From: Campylobacter concisus ATCC 51562
GTDB taxonomy: Bacteria; Campylobacterota; Campylobacteria; Campylobacterales; Campylobacteraceae
Assembly: GCF_000466745.1 (NCBI RefSeq)
Contig: NZ_ANNI01000003.1
Span: forward strand, 1 to 64,000
Direction: 5' to 3'
DNA length: 64,000 nt
Every line of letters begins with the position of its first letter. The stretch's first letter is position 1. A model generated the notes under the pieces. It was not told the origin of the DNA. It saw only the letters and a program-made list of their open reading frames with translations, and ran no database searches. Position numbers and translations under genes: made by a program. Positions 48,506 to 57,991 of this stretch are shown here, piece after piece.

Positions 48506-49806
48506 TGAGTAAAAAACTCTTTATCCAAACTTTAGGCTGTGCTATGAATGTTCGTGACAGCGAGCATATCATAGCTGAGCTCTCACAAAAAGAAGACTAC
48601 TCCTTAACACAAAATATAGAAGAAGCTGATTTAATCCTTATAAATACTTGCTCGGTTCGTGAAAAGCCAGTTCATAAGCTCTTTAGCGAGGTCGGAGCCT
48701 TTGAAAAAGCCAAAAAAAGAGGTGCTAAAATAGGCGTTTGTGGCTGTACTGCAAGCCATTTGGGTAGTGAAATTTTTAAACGCGCGCCCTATGTTGATTT
48801 TGTCCTTGGTGCAAGAAATGTCAGCAAGATCACAAAAGCTGTAAATACGCCTAAATTTATCTCAACTGACATCAACCATGACGAGAGCGAATACGCATTT
48901 GGCGAATTTAGAGGCTCGCCATACAAAAGCCATATCAACATCTCGATCGGCTGCGATAAAAAATGCACCTACTGCATCGTCCCACACACCAGAGGAGATG
49001 AAATTTCTATTCCTTCAAGCCTCATCTTAAAAGAGGTAGAAAAGGCCGCAAAAAGCGGCGCAAAGGAGATATTTTTACTAGGACAAAATGTCAATAATTA
49101 CGGCAAAAGATTTTCGGGCATGCAAGAAAATATCGATTTTAGCGACCTGCTAGTAAAGATAAGTGAGATAGATTGCGTTGAGAGGATAAGATTTACAAGC
49201 CCACACCCACTTCATATGGATGATAAATTTCTTGAAATTTTCACTAATAATCCGAAAATTTGCAAGTCTATGCATATGCCACTTCAAAGCGGAAATACCA
49301 AAGTTTTACGCGAGATGAAGCGTGGATACACAAAAGAGTGGTTTTTAGACCGTGCGTTAAGACTTAGAAAGATGTGCCCAGACGTGAGCATCTCAACTGA
49401 CATTATAGTCGCATTTCCAGGCGAGAGCAATAGTGAATTTGAAGATACGATGGACGTGCTTGAGCAAGTTAGATTTGAGCAAATTTTTAGTTTCAAGTAT
49501 TCGCCTCGCCCTCTTACAAAGGCAGCTACTTTTACAAATCAAATAGATGATAAAACCGCTTCAGAAAGGCTTACTCGCCTACAAAATCGCCATAATGAAA
49601 TTTTAGACGAGATCGTAGCGGCACAAAAAGATAAAATTTTTGATGTATATTTTGAAGAGCTAAGAGCAAACGGCGGCGTTGCTGGGCGAAGCTTTAACAA
49701 CTTTTTAGTTCAAGTTGATGGAAGCGAAGAGCTTCTTGGCACTACACAAAAAATCAAGATCACAAACCCAAAACGAATGGTTTTGTATGGCGAGCTGCAA
49801 ATTTAA
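48505..49806 (+). CDS. miaB: tRNA i6A37 methylthiotransferase MiaB
   Basis: 433 aa radical SAM methylthiotransferase forming ms2i6A37. Cluster cysteines of the MTTase domain are C12 (LGCAMN), C49 (NTCSVREK) and C79/C81 (GVCGC). The radical SAM motif is C150-C154-C157 in [21 protein letters not shown] domain is at the C-terminus. NTCSVREK distinguishes it from MtaB at 13202. Overlaps the next gene by 20 nt. Confidence 0.96.
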   Translation: MSKKLFIQTLGCAMNVRDSEHIIAELSQKEDYSLTQNIEEADLILINTCSVREKPVHKLFSEVGAFEKAKKRGAKIGVCGCTASHLGSEIFKRAPYVDFVLGARNVSKITKAVNTPKFISTDINHDESEYAFGEFRGSPYKSHINISIGCDKKCTYCIVPHTRGDEISIPSSLILKEVEKAAKSGAKEIFLLGQNVNNYGKRFSGMQENIDFSDLLVKISEIDCVERIRFTSPHPLHMDDKFLEIFTNNPKICKSMHMPLQSGNTKVLREMKRGYTKEWFLDRALRLRKMCPDVSISTDIIVAFPGESNSEFEDTMDVLEQVRFEQIFSFKYSPRPLTKAATFTNQIDDKTASERLTRLQNRHNEILDEIVAAQKDKIFDVYFEELRANGGVAGRSFNNFLVQVDGSEELLGTTQKIKITNPKRMVLYGELQI

Positions 49807-50566
49807 AAACACCCTTGAAAAGCTCGCCCTAAGCGTTGGCGTCTTTTTCATCTACATTTTGATGTGGCTCATTTTTTTAACCTGCAAAAAGAGCTACACT
49901 CCAAATTTCTTACCACAAAATGGCTGCGTCGTAGTCTTTTGGCACGGCAGGCTTAGCTTTATGAGCTTTGCTTACAGACGCTGGTGGAGTAGCCAAAACA
50001 GAAAACAAGGCAAGGTGATAATAAGCGACCACAAAGATGGCGAGCTAATCACTAGAATAATTAATTTTTTTGGCATCGGCACCATTAGAGGTAGCAGCTC
50101 AAAAGGCGGTGCAAGGGCACTTATAGAAGCTCTAAGAGAGATAAAGCAAGGTCACGACGTCATCATCACGCCAGATGGTCCAAGAGGACCAAGGCACAGC
50201 GTGGCAGACGGAGCTGCTGTGATCGCACAAAAGTCATCTTGCGAAATTTATGCTCTAAATTTTGAAGCAAACTCATTTTGGGAGTTTAAAAGCTGGGATA
50301 AGATGATACTTCCAAAGCCATTTTCAACTATAAATTTTAGCCTCTCAGCCCCTTTTAGTGTGGAAAATTTGGAGCAAAAAGATGCAAAAGAGAAGATACA
50401 AAACAAACTTTGGCAAGCCTCACAAAATGACGGCGGAAAGAGCGTTTTGCAAAACAAAGAGGACTTTAGGTCAAATTTAAAAATTTGGTGGAAAAAGTAT
50501 GCGCATAAAAATCCGCAAATAAGAGACGAGATAAGAGAAATTTTGGATGAAATTTATGAAAAATAA
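49787..50566 (+). CDS. lysophospholipid acyltransferase-family protein (DUF374 type)
   Basis: About 259 aa from ATG 49787. An N-terminal membrane helix ([17 protein letters not shown]) is followed by the acyltransferase pattern: [15 protein letters not shown] (HxxR-type, catalytic His), [32 protein letters not shown] and [11 protein letters not shown]. This is the KdsO/LpxL-related DUF374 family of ~230-260 aa, likely involved in LOS lipid A or phospholipid acylation. An upstream in-frame ATG at 49715 would overlap miaB by 92 nt and is less likely. Ribosome-binding site is weak. Confidence 0.78.
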   Translation: MASCKFKNTLEKLALSVGVFFIYILMWLIFLTCKKSYTPNFLPQNGCVVVFWHGRLSFMSFAYRRWWSSQNRKQGKVIISDHKDGELITRIINFFGIGTIRGSSSKGGARALIEALREIKQGHDVIITPDGPRGPRHSVADGAAVIAQKSSCEIYALNFEANSFWEFKSWDKMILPKPFSTINFSLSAPFSVENLEQKDAKEKIQNKLWQASQNDGGKSVLQNKEDFRSNLKIWWKKYAHKNPQIRDEIREILDEIYEK

Positions 50567-51002
50567 ACTATCTATTTTTATAGCCATCTTTCTAATTGTT
50601 TTATTCGGACTATTTTTTTATAGCGACAACTCCTATAAACTCGCCCTTGAAGCAAAATTTTTATACGAAAACAAAGAATACGAAAAGGCCTTAAATTTAA
50701 GCCAAAAAGCACTTGATATAGATATTTATAACAAAATGGCAAATACTGTACTAAACCAAAGCAAGGCTGCTATCAAATTTAGCTCATACATAAAAAATGG
50801 CAAAGAGTATCTTGAGCGTATCAAAAAAATGAGCCAAAGTAGCGTCAGCAAGGCTGATAGTGGGCGCATTAAGATGATGTGTGATGTAATGATAGAGGAT
50901 TTTGACAACCTTAAAAACTCGGCCTTACTTGATAGTGAACTAAAAAATGAAGCTTTAAATACAAAAGAGATTTTTGTTAAACTTAAAAACGACCTGTTTT
51001 AA
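50547..51002 (+). CDS. membrane-anchored TPR-like protein of unknown function
   Basis: 151 aa. One N-terminal membrane helix (~8-25, LSIFIAIFLIVLFGLFFY), then an apparent TPR-like unit (YKLALEAKFLYENKEYEKALNLSQKALDID-type) and further helices. It overlaps the acyltransferase 3' end by 20 nt and precedes the PilM-like genes by 60 nt. Start could be ATG 50547 or 50556. It may act as a periplasmic adaptor, but nothing fixes its role. Confidence 0.65.
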   Translation: MKFMKNKLSIFIAIFLIVLFGLFFYSDNSYKLALEAKFLYENKEYEKALNLSQKALDIDIYNKMANTVLNQSKAAIKFSSYIKNGKEYLERIKKMSQSSVSKADSGRIKMMCDVMIEDFDNLKNSALLDSELKNEALNTKEIFVKLKNDLF

Positions 51003-51062
51003 ACTTATTTAATCCCTTTTTAGCTACCATAACAAAAATTATGCACTAAATTTAGGAGATTT

Positions 51063-52067
51063 ATGTCTTTTAGCGTCAAAAAGCTTTTTTCTAACCTTTT
51101 TTTAAGCGTCGTGTTGGAGGGCAATGAGTGCATATTCTTCGGTCAGGTCTTTAGAAATGGCAAACTTTTAAAAACTATAAACGCTAAATTTACAGATATA
51201 AATATCGATAGTATCGATGAAAAAATCATAAAATACATAGAAGAGCAAGAAAAAGCATATTTTGGTGTATATGTTTCAGTTTTTTTTAACGACGACTCGC
51301 AAGGCGCACTTCCTAGTGTTAGCTTTGATGAATACAAAAAATTTAATATAAATACTAAAAATCTTACAAGCCTTATCATGCAGGATAGCTGGAGTATTTA
51401 TGCAAATTTAAATGCTATAAAAAAATATAAAAATTTATTTGGACAAGATAGTGTAGATCTCATCTACTCACCTATTGCCCTACTCTTTCACGAGCTTTTA
51501 AAACGCGGAATTTCTCCAAAAACTACACTTTATCTTTATATCCATGCACATTCGTTTACGCTTGCGATATTTAAAGATAAACAAATGAAATTATCCACTT
51601 TTTTAAATATGGCTGGTATTGAGGAAACTAATCAGGAAGCTGAAAGCCTAAAAGAAGAAGATATAACAGATATTGATAACTTAATCATTAAAGAAGAAAA
51701 TGACGCAACATCGCTTGATGATTTTAAAAGTTTAGATGATTTTTTAAGTGATGATAAGCCAAAAGAATTTGAAGATCTAAACTATGAACTAAATATGCCA
51801 GTTTCTACAAATGTAGAAAAATCAGTTGCTATTTTTGGGTATGACATGAAGATGTTTGATTACATCGTAAAGGCTGTAAAAGAATTTTACGAAAATCCTC
51901 TCTACGGCGGTGATTTTATTGAACAAATAATTGTTTTTGAAAACACAAAAACAAGTGCAACCTTTTTACAATATCTGCAATCTGAGCTTTTAGTGGAGAC
52001 TTCGGTGTATCCAGTGAATACAAATCATATTATGAATGAAATCATGCAAGAAGAGATAATATTATGA
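51063..52067 (+). CDS. PilM/GspL-like candidate of a pilus or secretion/transformation assembly platform
   Basis: 334 aa, cytoplasmic by prediction. It has alternating strand/helix content with an internal acidic linker (~195-245) and no membrane span. The next two genes each have one N-terminal membrane helix and the size and order of PilN and PilO, so this gene occupies the PilM slot. I cannot see a clear actin-like ATP-binding motif. Comparison with the Campylobacter Cts natural-transformation genes or GspL would decide. AGGAG precedes the ATG. Confidence 0.5.
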   Translation: MSFSVKKLFSNLFLSVVLEGNECIFFGQVFRNGKLLKTINAKFTDINIDSIDEKIIKYIEEQEKAYFGVYVSVFFNDDSQGALPSVSFDEYKKFNINTKNLTSLIMQDSWSIYANLNAIKKYKNLFGQDSVDLIYSPIALLFHELLKRGISPKTTLYLYIHAHSFTLAIFKDKQMKLSTFLNMAGIEETNQEAESLKEEDITDIDNLIIKEENDATSLDDFKSLDDFLSDDKPKEFEDLNYELNMPVSTNVEKSVAIFGYDMKMFDYIVKAVKEFYENPLYGGDFIEQIIVFENTKTSATFLQYLQSELLVETSVYPVNTNHIMNEIMQEEIIL

Positions 52068-52585
52068 GATTTAGCTTTATTGCTCCAGAACCAAGACCAC
52101 TTATATCTATCTTTAGCAAAATTTGGCTAAGCCTTATAAGCTTTGTTTTTGTAGCTCTTTTGGCAACAAATTTCTTTATACTTTACAAAAATTATTCAAT
52201 TGAAAAAAATATAATTTTTTTATCAAATGAGCAAAAAGAACTTAGTCAAAAAATAGTCACAACAGATGAAGTTTCATCTAAACTAGCTGTACAAATAGAA
52301 TCTGCAAATGATATTTTCACTTCAAATTCTATTCTCAAGCAAAGTTTGCACAATCTTTTTGATCTAGTGCCTGACAGTATAACGCTTGAAGAGGTTTTTA
52401 TGGATAAAAGCTCGCTCATCATTCGCGGTATAACGCCGACAAAAGATGTATTTAATCAGCTTCTAGCTTCACCTTTAAGATCTATTTTTACGACTTCAAA
52501 TACCAGCTTTTATCAAAGCAAAAACGGCTGGTATGGCTTTATAAGCACAAATAAAATTGATAATTCTGAGGGATATAATGAGTAA
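52064..52585 (+). CDS. PilN-like single-span membrane protein
   Basis: 173 aa. A short cytoplasmic start (MRFSFIAPEPRPLISIF) precedes a membrane helix (~23-45), then a coiled-coil segment (~46-85) and a small alpha/beta domain (VPDSITLEEVFMDKSSLIIRGITPTKDVFNQLL). The same layout as PilN/GspL-C. The start overlaps the upstream gene by 4 nt, and the end overlaps the next gene by 29 nt. Confidence 0.5.
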   Translation: MRFSFIAPEPRPLISIFSKIWLSLISFVFVALLATNFFILYKNYSIEKNIIFLSNEQKELSQKIVTTDEVSSKLAVQIESANDIFTSNSILKQSLHNLFDLVPDSITLEEVFMDKSSLIIRGITPTKDVFNQLLASPLRSIFTTSNTSFYQSKNGWYGFISTNKIDNSEGYNE

Positions 52586-53114
52586 AAAAGATACGAGCTT
52601 AGAAAAAATAGATCCCGTCAAGCTTTTACTTTTTATATTTGCTTTTATCGTAGTTTGTTTCATTATGATATTTGGTTTTATCGTGCCAAATATAAAAGAA
52701 TTTAAAAGCCTAACTAGACAAAATTATTCACAGACCTCATCTTATACAAAAGTAAAAAATGAATTTGAAGCTAAATTTAAAGCCCTTGAAGCAACCAAAC
52801 AAAAAGATGGAGCTATCATTTCAGCTTTTGAGAATAAATTTGATAAAGATAAATTTATAGATTTTGCCTCCAAATTTTTCAGTGAAGTGAGCCTTAGCAA
52901 AATAGAAGAAAGTGATAATAACGCTAGTGAGAAATTTTTTAGATTTCGCCTAAATGTAACTAGCTCTCTAAGGACGCCACAAAAATTTTATGACTTTTTA
53001 GATGCGCTTAGCAGCTATGACAGTATCGTAAAGACAGAATTTCCTATCGTCATGAAAGGCGAAAAGGATAAAATCCATACTACTTTTAATATAAAAGTTT
53101 TTGGGTTGAAGTAA
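52557..53114 (+). CDS. PilO-like single-span membrane protein
   Basis: 185 aa. Cytoplasmic start, membrane helix at ~24-46 (LLLFIFAFIVVCFIMIFGFIV), coiled coil ~50-85, then a ferredoxin-like domain (FRLNVTSSLRTPQKFYDFLDALSSY). The layout is that of PilO/GspM. ATG 52557 overlaps the upstream gene by 29 nt; a downstream ATG at 52578 (MSKKDTSLEK) is an alternative. A secretin and PilP gene would be expected next but are not found; an AT-rich gap and a different module follow. Confidence 0.5.
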   Translation: MIILRDIMSKKDTSLEKIDPVKLLLFIFAFIVVCFIMIFGFIVPNIKEFKSLTRQNYSQTSSYTKVKNEFEAKFKALEATKQKDGAIISAFENKFDKDKFIDFASKFFSEVSLSKIEESDNNASEKFFRFRLNVTSSLRTPQKFYDFLDALSSYDSIVKTEFPIVMKGEKDKIHTTFNIKVFGLK

Positions 53115-53257
53115 ATATTAAAAATAAAACTCATCCACACAAGCTATAAATTTACATACTTTTTATTTTTATCTTAATATAAAATTTAATAATAAATTAC
53201 TTTTTAGAAATTATTTTTATTTAATATTCTCTTTAAAATTTATTTTAGGAGGATTAG

Positions 53258-54885
53258 ATGAAAAGTATAAAGTTACTTTCTTTAGCAGCTGTGTTGGCAA
53301 TTAGTGTAAATGCCCAAACCATTACATTAAATGGTGAAAACATAACACCAAGAGATATCGTGCTTATCTCAAATGGTGCTATGGTAGATATCAGCAAAGA
53401 TGCTTTAAATAAAGTAAATAAAGCACATGATGTACTACTAAATGCTGCCAAAGATGGTCAAAAATTTATGGTCTAACGGTTGGTGTTGGATTAAACAAAG
53501 ATAAGAAATTTGTTGATGCCAAAGGAAATTTAGACGCAGAAGTGATCAAAGCTTCAACTGAGTTTAACATTGGACTTATTCACGCTCACTGTGGCGGTGT
53601 CGGCGAAGATATGGATCTAAAAACAGCTAGAGCTGTCCTTGCTACTAGACTAAACAACCTCTTACATGCAGGCGCTGGCGTACAAAGCGAAGTTGTAAAA
53701 CTATATAAAGAGTTTCTAAACCAAGATATCATCCCAGCCATGCCAAGCTCTGGCTCAATGGGTGAGGCTGATATTACAATACTTGGCCACGTCGGTCTTG
53801 CGATGCTTGGCGAAGGATATGTTTATTATAAAGGTCAAAAGATGAGTGCTAGCGAGGCGCTAAATAGAGCTGGTCTTAAAAAGCTCTCTCCATTTGGCAA
53901 AGATAGCCTTAGTATTTTAAGCTCAAATGCCTACTCAGCAGCACTTGCTAGCATGACGATAGAAGATGCTAAAAATGCTCTAGAAATTTCAAAGCTCGTC
54001 TTTGCTCTAAGCCTTGAAGCACTAAATGGAAACATCGCTCCATTTAGCAAAGAAGCTGCAAATTTACGCCCATTTCCTGACTTTGTCGAAGTGGCAAAAG
54101 ATCTAAGAGAGACTTTAAAAGATAGCTATCTATTTGATGAAAATAGCGAAAGAGCCTTACAAGATCCGCTAAGCTACAGAGACGCTAGCTACTTTTTTGC
54201 GACCTTTAAGAATACACTTGACACGCTTAGTGGTCTTATGAAAATTCAACTAAACACATCAGATGATAATCCTGGAATTTCACTAGAAAAATCACCAGAA
54301 ACAGATAAATTTCAAGAGACAAAGCTATTTACAAAAGGTGGAGCTGTCGTTCCTACATCAAATTTCGAGCCTTTGATCTGGGTAGCTGAGTTTGAAAAAG
54401 CATCTATCGTGCTAGCTCACAACTCAAAAGCAAGCGCATTAAGAGCAATAAAACTCTCAAATGATAGCTTTACGCACCTAACAAGGTTTTTAGGAACAGA
54501 CAAAACCGTACATGCATTTGGTGCTATGCAAAAGCCGTTTGTCTCACTTGCAGGCGAAAACGAATTTTTAGCAAATCCAGCCTCACTTGACTACACACCA
54601 GTTGCAGGCGAGATAGAAGACGTAGCTACAAACGCACCTTATGTTGTACAAAAATTTCAAAAACAACTAGACAACTACTATCAAATTTTAGGTATGGAGC
54701 TTATGCATGCAGCTCAAGCTATAGATCTTCGCTTGCAAAAAGATAAAAATTTAAAACTATCTAAAAAGACAAAACGTCTTTATGAAAAGTATAGAGAGAT
54801 TGTTAGATTTGTAGATGTCGATAGACCTTACACAGATGACTTTAGAAACTCCGCTAAATTCCTAAAAAATTATAAAGGTGAATAA
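53258..54885 (+). pseudogene. exported HAL/PAL-family ammonia-lyase homologue, split by a -1 frameshift
   Basis: Two frames together encode a ~542-aa member of the histidine/phenylalanine ammonia-lyase family. The 5' part (53258-53476) begins with a signal peptide (AVLAISVNA, cut before Gln20) and includes the first conserved region. It then runs into TAA. The frame continues -1, starting KIYGLTVGVGLN (the catalytic Tyr loop, Y71), and is open to 54885. A missing A in the A5 run 53460-53464 explains the break. Conserved landmarks: LQDPLSYR, NTSDDNPG, ANPASLDYTPVAGEIED. The MIO triad Ala-Ser-Gly is absent: the site reads GSMGEADITILGH. The tyrosine of QDxYSxR is Leu here. AGGAGG precedes the ATG. 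It is the first gene of a reductase cluster. Family membership is clear; activity is uncertain. Confidence 0.75.
53460..53476 (+). other. frameshift site in the lyase gene
   Basis: Five A residues (53460-53464) followed by TTTATGG. Frame 1 ends at TAA 53474-53476. Adding one A restores a continuous lyase reading frame. Could be a mutation, slippage-based on/off switch, -1 frameshifting, or a sequencing error. Confidence 0.8.
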
Positions 54886-54886
54886 T

Positions 54887-56047
54887 ATGAAAAAGAGTCT
54901 TATTCTAGCCATGTTTTTGGCTAGCTCTGCTTTTAGTCAGAGCGAAAGTTTGATAGAAGCTTTAAAAAACGGTAAAGCAAGTGGTGATGTTACTATGTTT
55001 TTTGAAAGCAGACATGTAAATGAAGGCGCAAAAAGCACATATTACAACAACACCTCTTGGATGGTTGGCTCGGTTGGCCTAAACTATGAGAGTGATTTTT
55101 ATAAAAACTTTAAAGCAGTAGTTGGCTTTAGAGGGGCAGCTCCAGTTTATGAAGGTGATAAAGAATTTTACACTGGACACGGCAGGGGCGACTCAACAGA
55201 GAGAATTTATGAAAAAGATAGGTTTTTGCTATCAAATTTATATCTCCAATATCAAGCCTATGATACAAACGTAAAGATAGGTCGTCAAGAGATGATAACT
55301 GACTGGGTTGGCAAAATAAATGACGGCGTAAGAATTACAAACAACTCTATCTCAAATTTGGAGTTAGATGCACTTTATACAAGATCAAAAGGACGAGCTT
55401 ACTATAAAGAGATGTGGGCCTTTAAAAAACTAAACGAAAAAAAAGGTCTTTATAGGGTTGGGGCTACATATAAATTTAATGATAACCTTAGTGCAAGAAT
55501 TTATGGACTTTATGCTCCAAGCTTGTTTAAAGCAGTTGGTACAAAGCTAAACTATGATGGGCAGATAAACGAGAGCTTTGGCGCTGGCGGTATGATCCAC
55601 TATGCACAAAGTAAAGAAAAAAGAGCAAATTTAGATGATGGCAAAGCTTTTGAAGTTTTAGGATACGTAAGCTACAAAGATAATAAGCTTACCCTTGCTC
55701 ATACAAGATCTGGCAAGAAAAATGGCTGGGGAAGTATGAATCTTGGCGGTGATCAAATTGTGCCTTTTGAAGAAGGTGATGCGATGTACAACCGCGATGC
55801 AAGGACATACTACGCTATGTTTTCGACAATGATAGAAAAGCTAAGTCTAACTGCACTTTATGGAACTACCACATATAAAATGCAAAATGACAACAAAGAC
55901 TACAAACAAAATGAATTTAGTGCATGGTTAAGCTACCCTATAACACCGGATCTAAAAGCTTTTGTGGTCTATGATCAAACATTTAAAGCACAGCCTTATC
56001 TCCCAACTATTACACAAATTGGAGTTGGACTAAGCTATAGTTTTTAA
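54887..56047 (+). CDS. OprD-like outer-membrane porin
   Basis: About 386 aa from ATG 54887; AAAGG lies 8 nt upstream. A GTG at 54878 is in frame but overlaps the lyase stop. A signal peptide ends around residue 17 (LASSAFSQ). The mature start SLIEALKNGKASGDVTMFFESRH resembles the epsilonproteobacterial Opr/OprD porin family. Many amphipathic strands follow, ending in GVGLSYSF with C-terminal Phe. Position between a periplasmic lyase and a periplasmic reductase suggests it admits the amino acid or acid substrate. Confidence 0.8.
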   Translation: MKKSLILAMFLASSAFSQSESLIEALKNGKASGDVTMFFESRHVNEGAKSTYYNNTSWMVGSVGLNYESDFYKNFKAVVGFRGAAPVYEGDKEFYTGHGRGDSTERIYEKDRFLLSNLYLQYQAYDTNVKIGRQEMITDWVGKINDGVRITNNSISNLELDALYTRSKGRAYYKEMWAFKKLNEKKGLYRVGATYKFNDNLSARIYGLYAPSLFKAVGTKLNYDGQINESFGAGGMIHYAQSKEKRANLDDGKAFEVLGYVSYKDNKLTLAHTRSGKKNGWGSMNLGGDQIVPFEEGDAMYNRDARTYYAMFSTMIEKLSLTALYGTTTYKMQNDNKDYKQNEFSAWLSYPITPDLKAFVVYDQTFKAQPYLPTITQIGVGLSYSF

Positions 56048-56057
56048 GGAATAAGAT

Positions 56058-57605
56058 ATGAGAAGAAGAGATTTTTTAAATACTCTTGCCCTGCTTGGCT
56101 CAGCTAGCCTTGTGCCATTAGATGCATTTGGCGATGAGATCAGGTGGGATGAAGAGTGGGATGTTTTGGTAGTTGGCTCTGGCTTTGCTGGATGTGCAGC
56201 TACCTGTCAAGCTATAGAAGAAGGCGCAAAAACGCTTATGATAGATAAGATGCCAGTCCTTGGTGGTAACTCAGCTATAAATGGCGGTGCTTTTGCGGTT
56301 GTAAATTCAAGCTTTCAAAAAGCACGCGGAGTAAAAGACTCATACGAGCTTTATGTAAAAGACATATTAAAAGCTGGTTTAAATTTAAACAGACTTGACC
56401 TTGTAGAAGTGATTGCTAAAAATGGCAACGACGCTTACGAATGGACACTTCAAAAGGGCGTTTATTATAGAGATGCGCTTGGTCAGTTTGGCGGCCACTC
56501 TGTACCAAGGACTATCTGGCCAGAGATAAACTCAGGCGGCAAGATCACTATACCACTTCAAGAGTATGCCATGAAGCATGGGGCTATTATTAGAACTAGA
56601 GTTATCTTAGATGATTTTATAAAAGATGATGGTGGCAAGATAATAGGCGCAAAAGTAAGAGAAAACTACGACTTTGACTTTGACAAGAGCAAGGACGAAG
56701 CAGACAACAAAAGTGGCGATGTCAAATTTTATAAGATAAATGGCGGCATCGTCATGGCAACTGGTGGCTTTGCTTATGATATTAAATTTAGACAAGAGGT
56801 CGATAAAACTATCACGCCTGATCTTGGCTGTACAAACCACTACGGTGCTACTGCACAGGCTTTAAAGGTGATGATGAAAAATGGTGCGCAAACAGTTGAT
56901 CTAAAATGGATACAGCTTGGACCATGGGGAAGTCCTGACGAAGATGGCTTTGGCATAGCTCCGGTTTTTGCGATACCTGCATTTAGCTACGGCGTAATGG
57001 TCGATGCAAGGACTGGAAAGCGTTTTGTAAATGAGCTAGCTGATAGAAAGATAAGATCAGATGCTATCCTTAAAATTCACAAAAACCCAGATGGTAGTCT
57101 AACTCATCCAGTAGTTATCTGTGATAGCATAGGTGCCATGGGCACTACAAAAGCAAATGTGCAAAGAGGTGTAGATAAAGGCGTTATAAAAGTATTTGAC
57201 AATATTAACAACCTTGCTAAATTTTACGGCATCCCTTATGAAGGTCTAAAAAAGACCATAGATGACTACACAAAGTATGCCCATAACGGTAAAGATGAAG
57301 AATTTGAAAAACCATTTTTCAAATTTAAAGATATAGTGCCTGATCTTACTAAGCCACCATTTTACGCATGGCGTGCCATACCAAAGGTTCACCACACAAT
57401 GGGTGGCGTAAAGATTGACGTAGAGGCAAGAGTTTATAACACAGATGACAAACCTATTGCTGGACTATTTGCAGCAGGTGAAGCTGTGGGCGGCCCTCAC
57501 GGAGCTAGCAGACTTGGTAGCTGTGCGATACCTGATTGTATAGTATTTGGAAGGATAGCTGGCAAAAATGCAGCAAACTTAGCTAAAAAGGAGAAAAAAT
57601 GTTAA
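56058..57605 (+). CDS. Tat-exported flavoprotein reductase of the fumarate/urocanate reductase family
   Basis: 515 aa. Twin-arginine signal RRRDFLNTLALLGSASL, then FAD-binding VVGSGFAGCAA (GxGxxG at 40-45) and GGNSAINGGAFAVV. Substrate-binding family residues present: HHTMGGVKID (FccA His504 equivalent), ELADRK (Arg402 position) and GASRLGSCA (Arg544 position). The fumarate-binding HPT region is replaced by KWIQLGPWGSPDEDG, as expected for a different alpha,beta-unsaturated acid such as urocanate or an arylacrylate. No heme or FMN domain is fused; electrons come from the next genes. Periplasmic ene-reductase in anaerobic respiration. AAGGAA precedes the ATG. Confidence 0.85.
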   Translation: MRRRDFLNTLALLGSASLVPLDAFGDEIRWDEEWDVLVVGSGFAGCAATCQAIEEGAKTLMIDKMPVLGGNSAINGGAFAVVNSSFQKARGVKDSYELYVKDILKAGLNLNRLDLVEVIAKNGNDAYEWTLQKGVYYRDALGQFGGHSVPRTIWPEINSGGKITIPLQEYAMKHGAIIRTRVILDDFIKDDGGKIIGAKVRENYDFDFDKSKDEADNKSGDVKFYKINGGIVMATGGFAYDIKFRQEVDKTITPDLGCTNHYGATAQALKVMMKNGAQTVDLKWIQLGPWGSPDEDGFGIAPVFAIPAFSYGVMVDARTGKRFVNELADRKIRSDAILKIHKNPDGSLTHPVVICDSIGAMGTTKANVQRGVDKGVIKVFDNINNLAKFYGIPYEGLKKTIDDYTKYAHNGKDEEFEKPFFKFKDIVPDLTKPPFYAWRAIPKVHHTMGGVKIDVEARVYNTDDKPIAGLFAAGEAVGGPHGASRLGSCAIPDCIVFGRIAGKNAANLAKKEKKC

Positions 57606-57982
57606 AAATTTATACCTTCTTTTTAACCCTTTTATTTGCCTTAAGCCTTAGTGCTGCAAATTTAGAAGTAGAAAAATATAGCAAAGCAAACTATCCTTTT
57701 AAGGCGCATGATAGCTTACATTTTGAGTGCAAAAACTGTCATAAAGAGAGCGATCCAAAGGACTATAAAAAACTAACAACCTCTGAGTGTCTAAGCTGTC
57801 ACAATAGCTACGAGAAGTTGGCTATTCAAACTGGACATCTAGGCTATGACGATAATGTGCATAAAAGCCCACACTATCCAAACATGGACTGCGACCTTTG
57901 TCACTCAACACATAAACAATCAAGAAATTTCTGTGTGATGTGCCATTCGCAAGATAGTATGAAAAAACTTTTGGTGCCATAA
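57599..57982 (+). CDS. periplasmic tetraheme cytochrome c (FccB-like)
   Basis: 127 aa. Signal peptide (LTLLFALSLSAAN) and four CxxCH motifs: CKNCH (44-48), CLSCH (64-68), CDLCH (98-102) and CVMCH (112-116). It resembles the cytochrome domain of Shewanella flavocytochrome c and FccB-type partners. It should pass electrons to the flavoprotein. The start overlaps the flavoprotein stop by 7 nt. Confidence 0.9.
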   Translation: MLKIYTFFLTLLFALSLSAANLEVEKYSKANYPFKAHDSLHFECKNCHKESDPKDYKKLTTSECLSCHNSYEKLAIQTGHLGYDDNVHKSPHYPNMDCDLCHSTHKQSRNFCVMCHSQDSMKKLLVP

Positions 57983-57991
57983 GGAGATGAT

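Noticed and set aside
53542-54885. GTG 53542 as the true start of a shorter intact lyase
   Set aside because: Conserved family sequence (YGLTVGVG loop) continues upstream in the same frame to the A5 run, and the signal peptide and ribosome-binding site belong to 53258.
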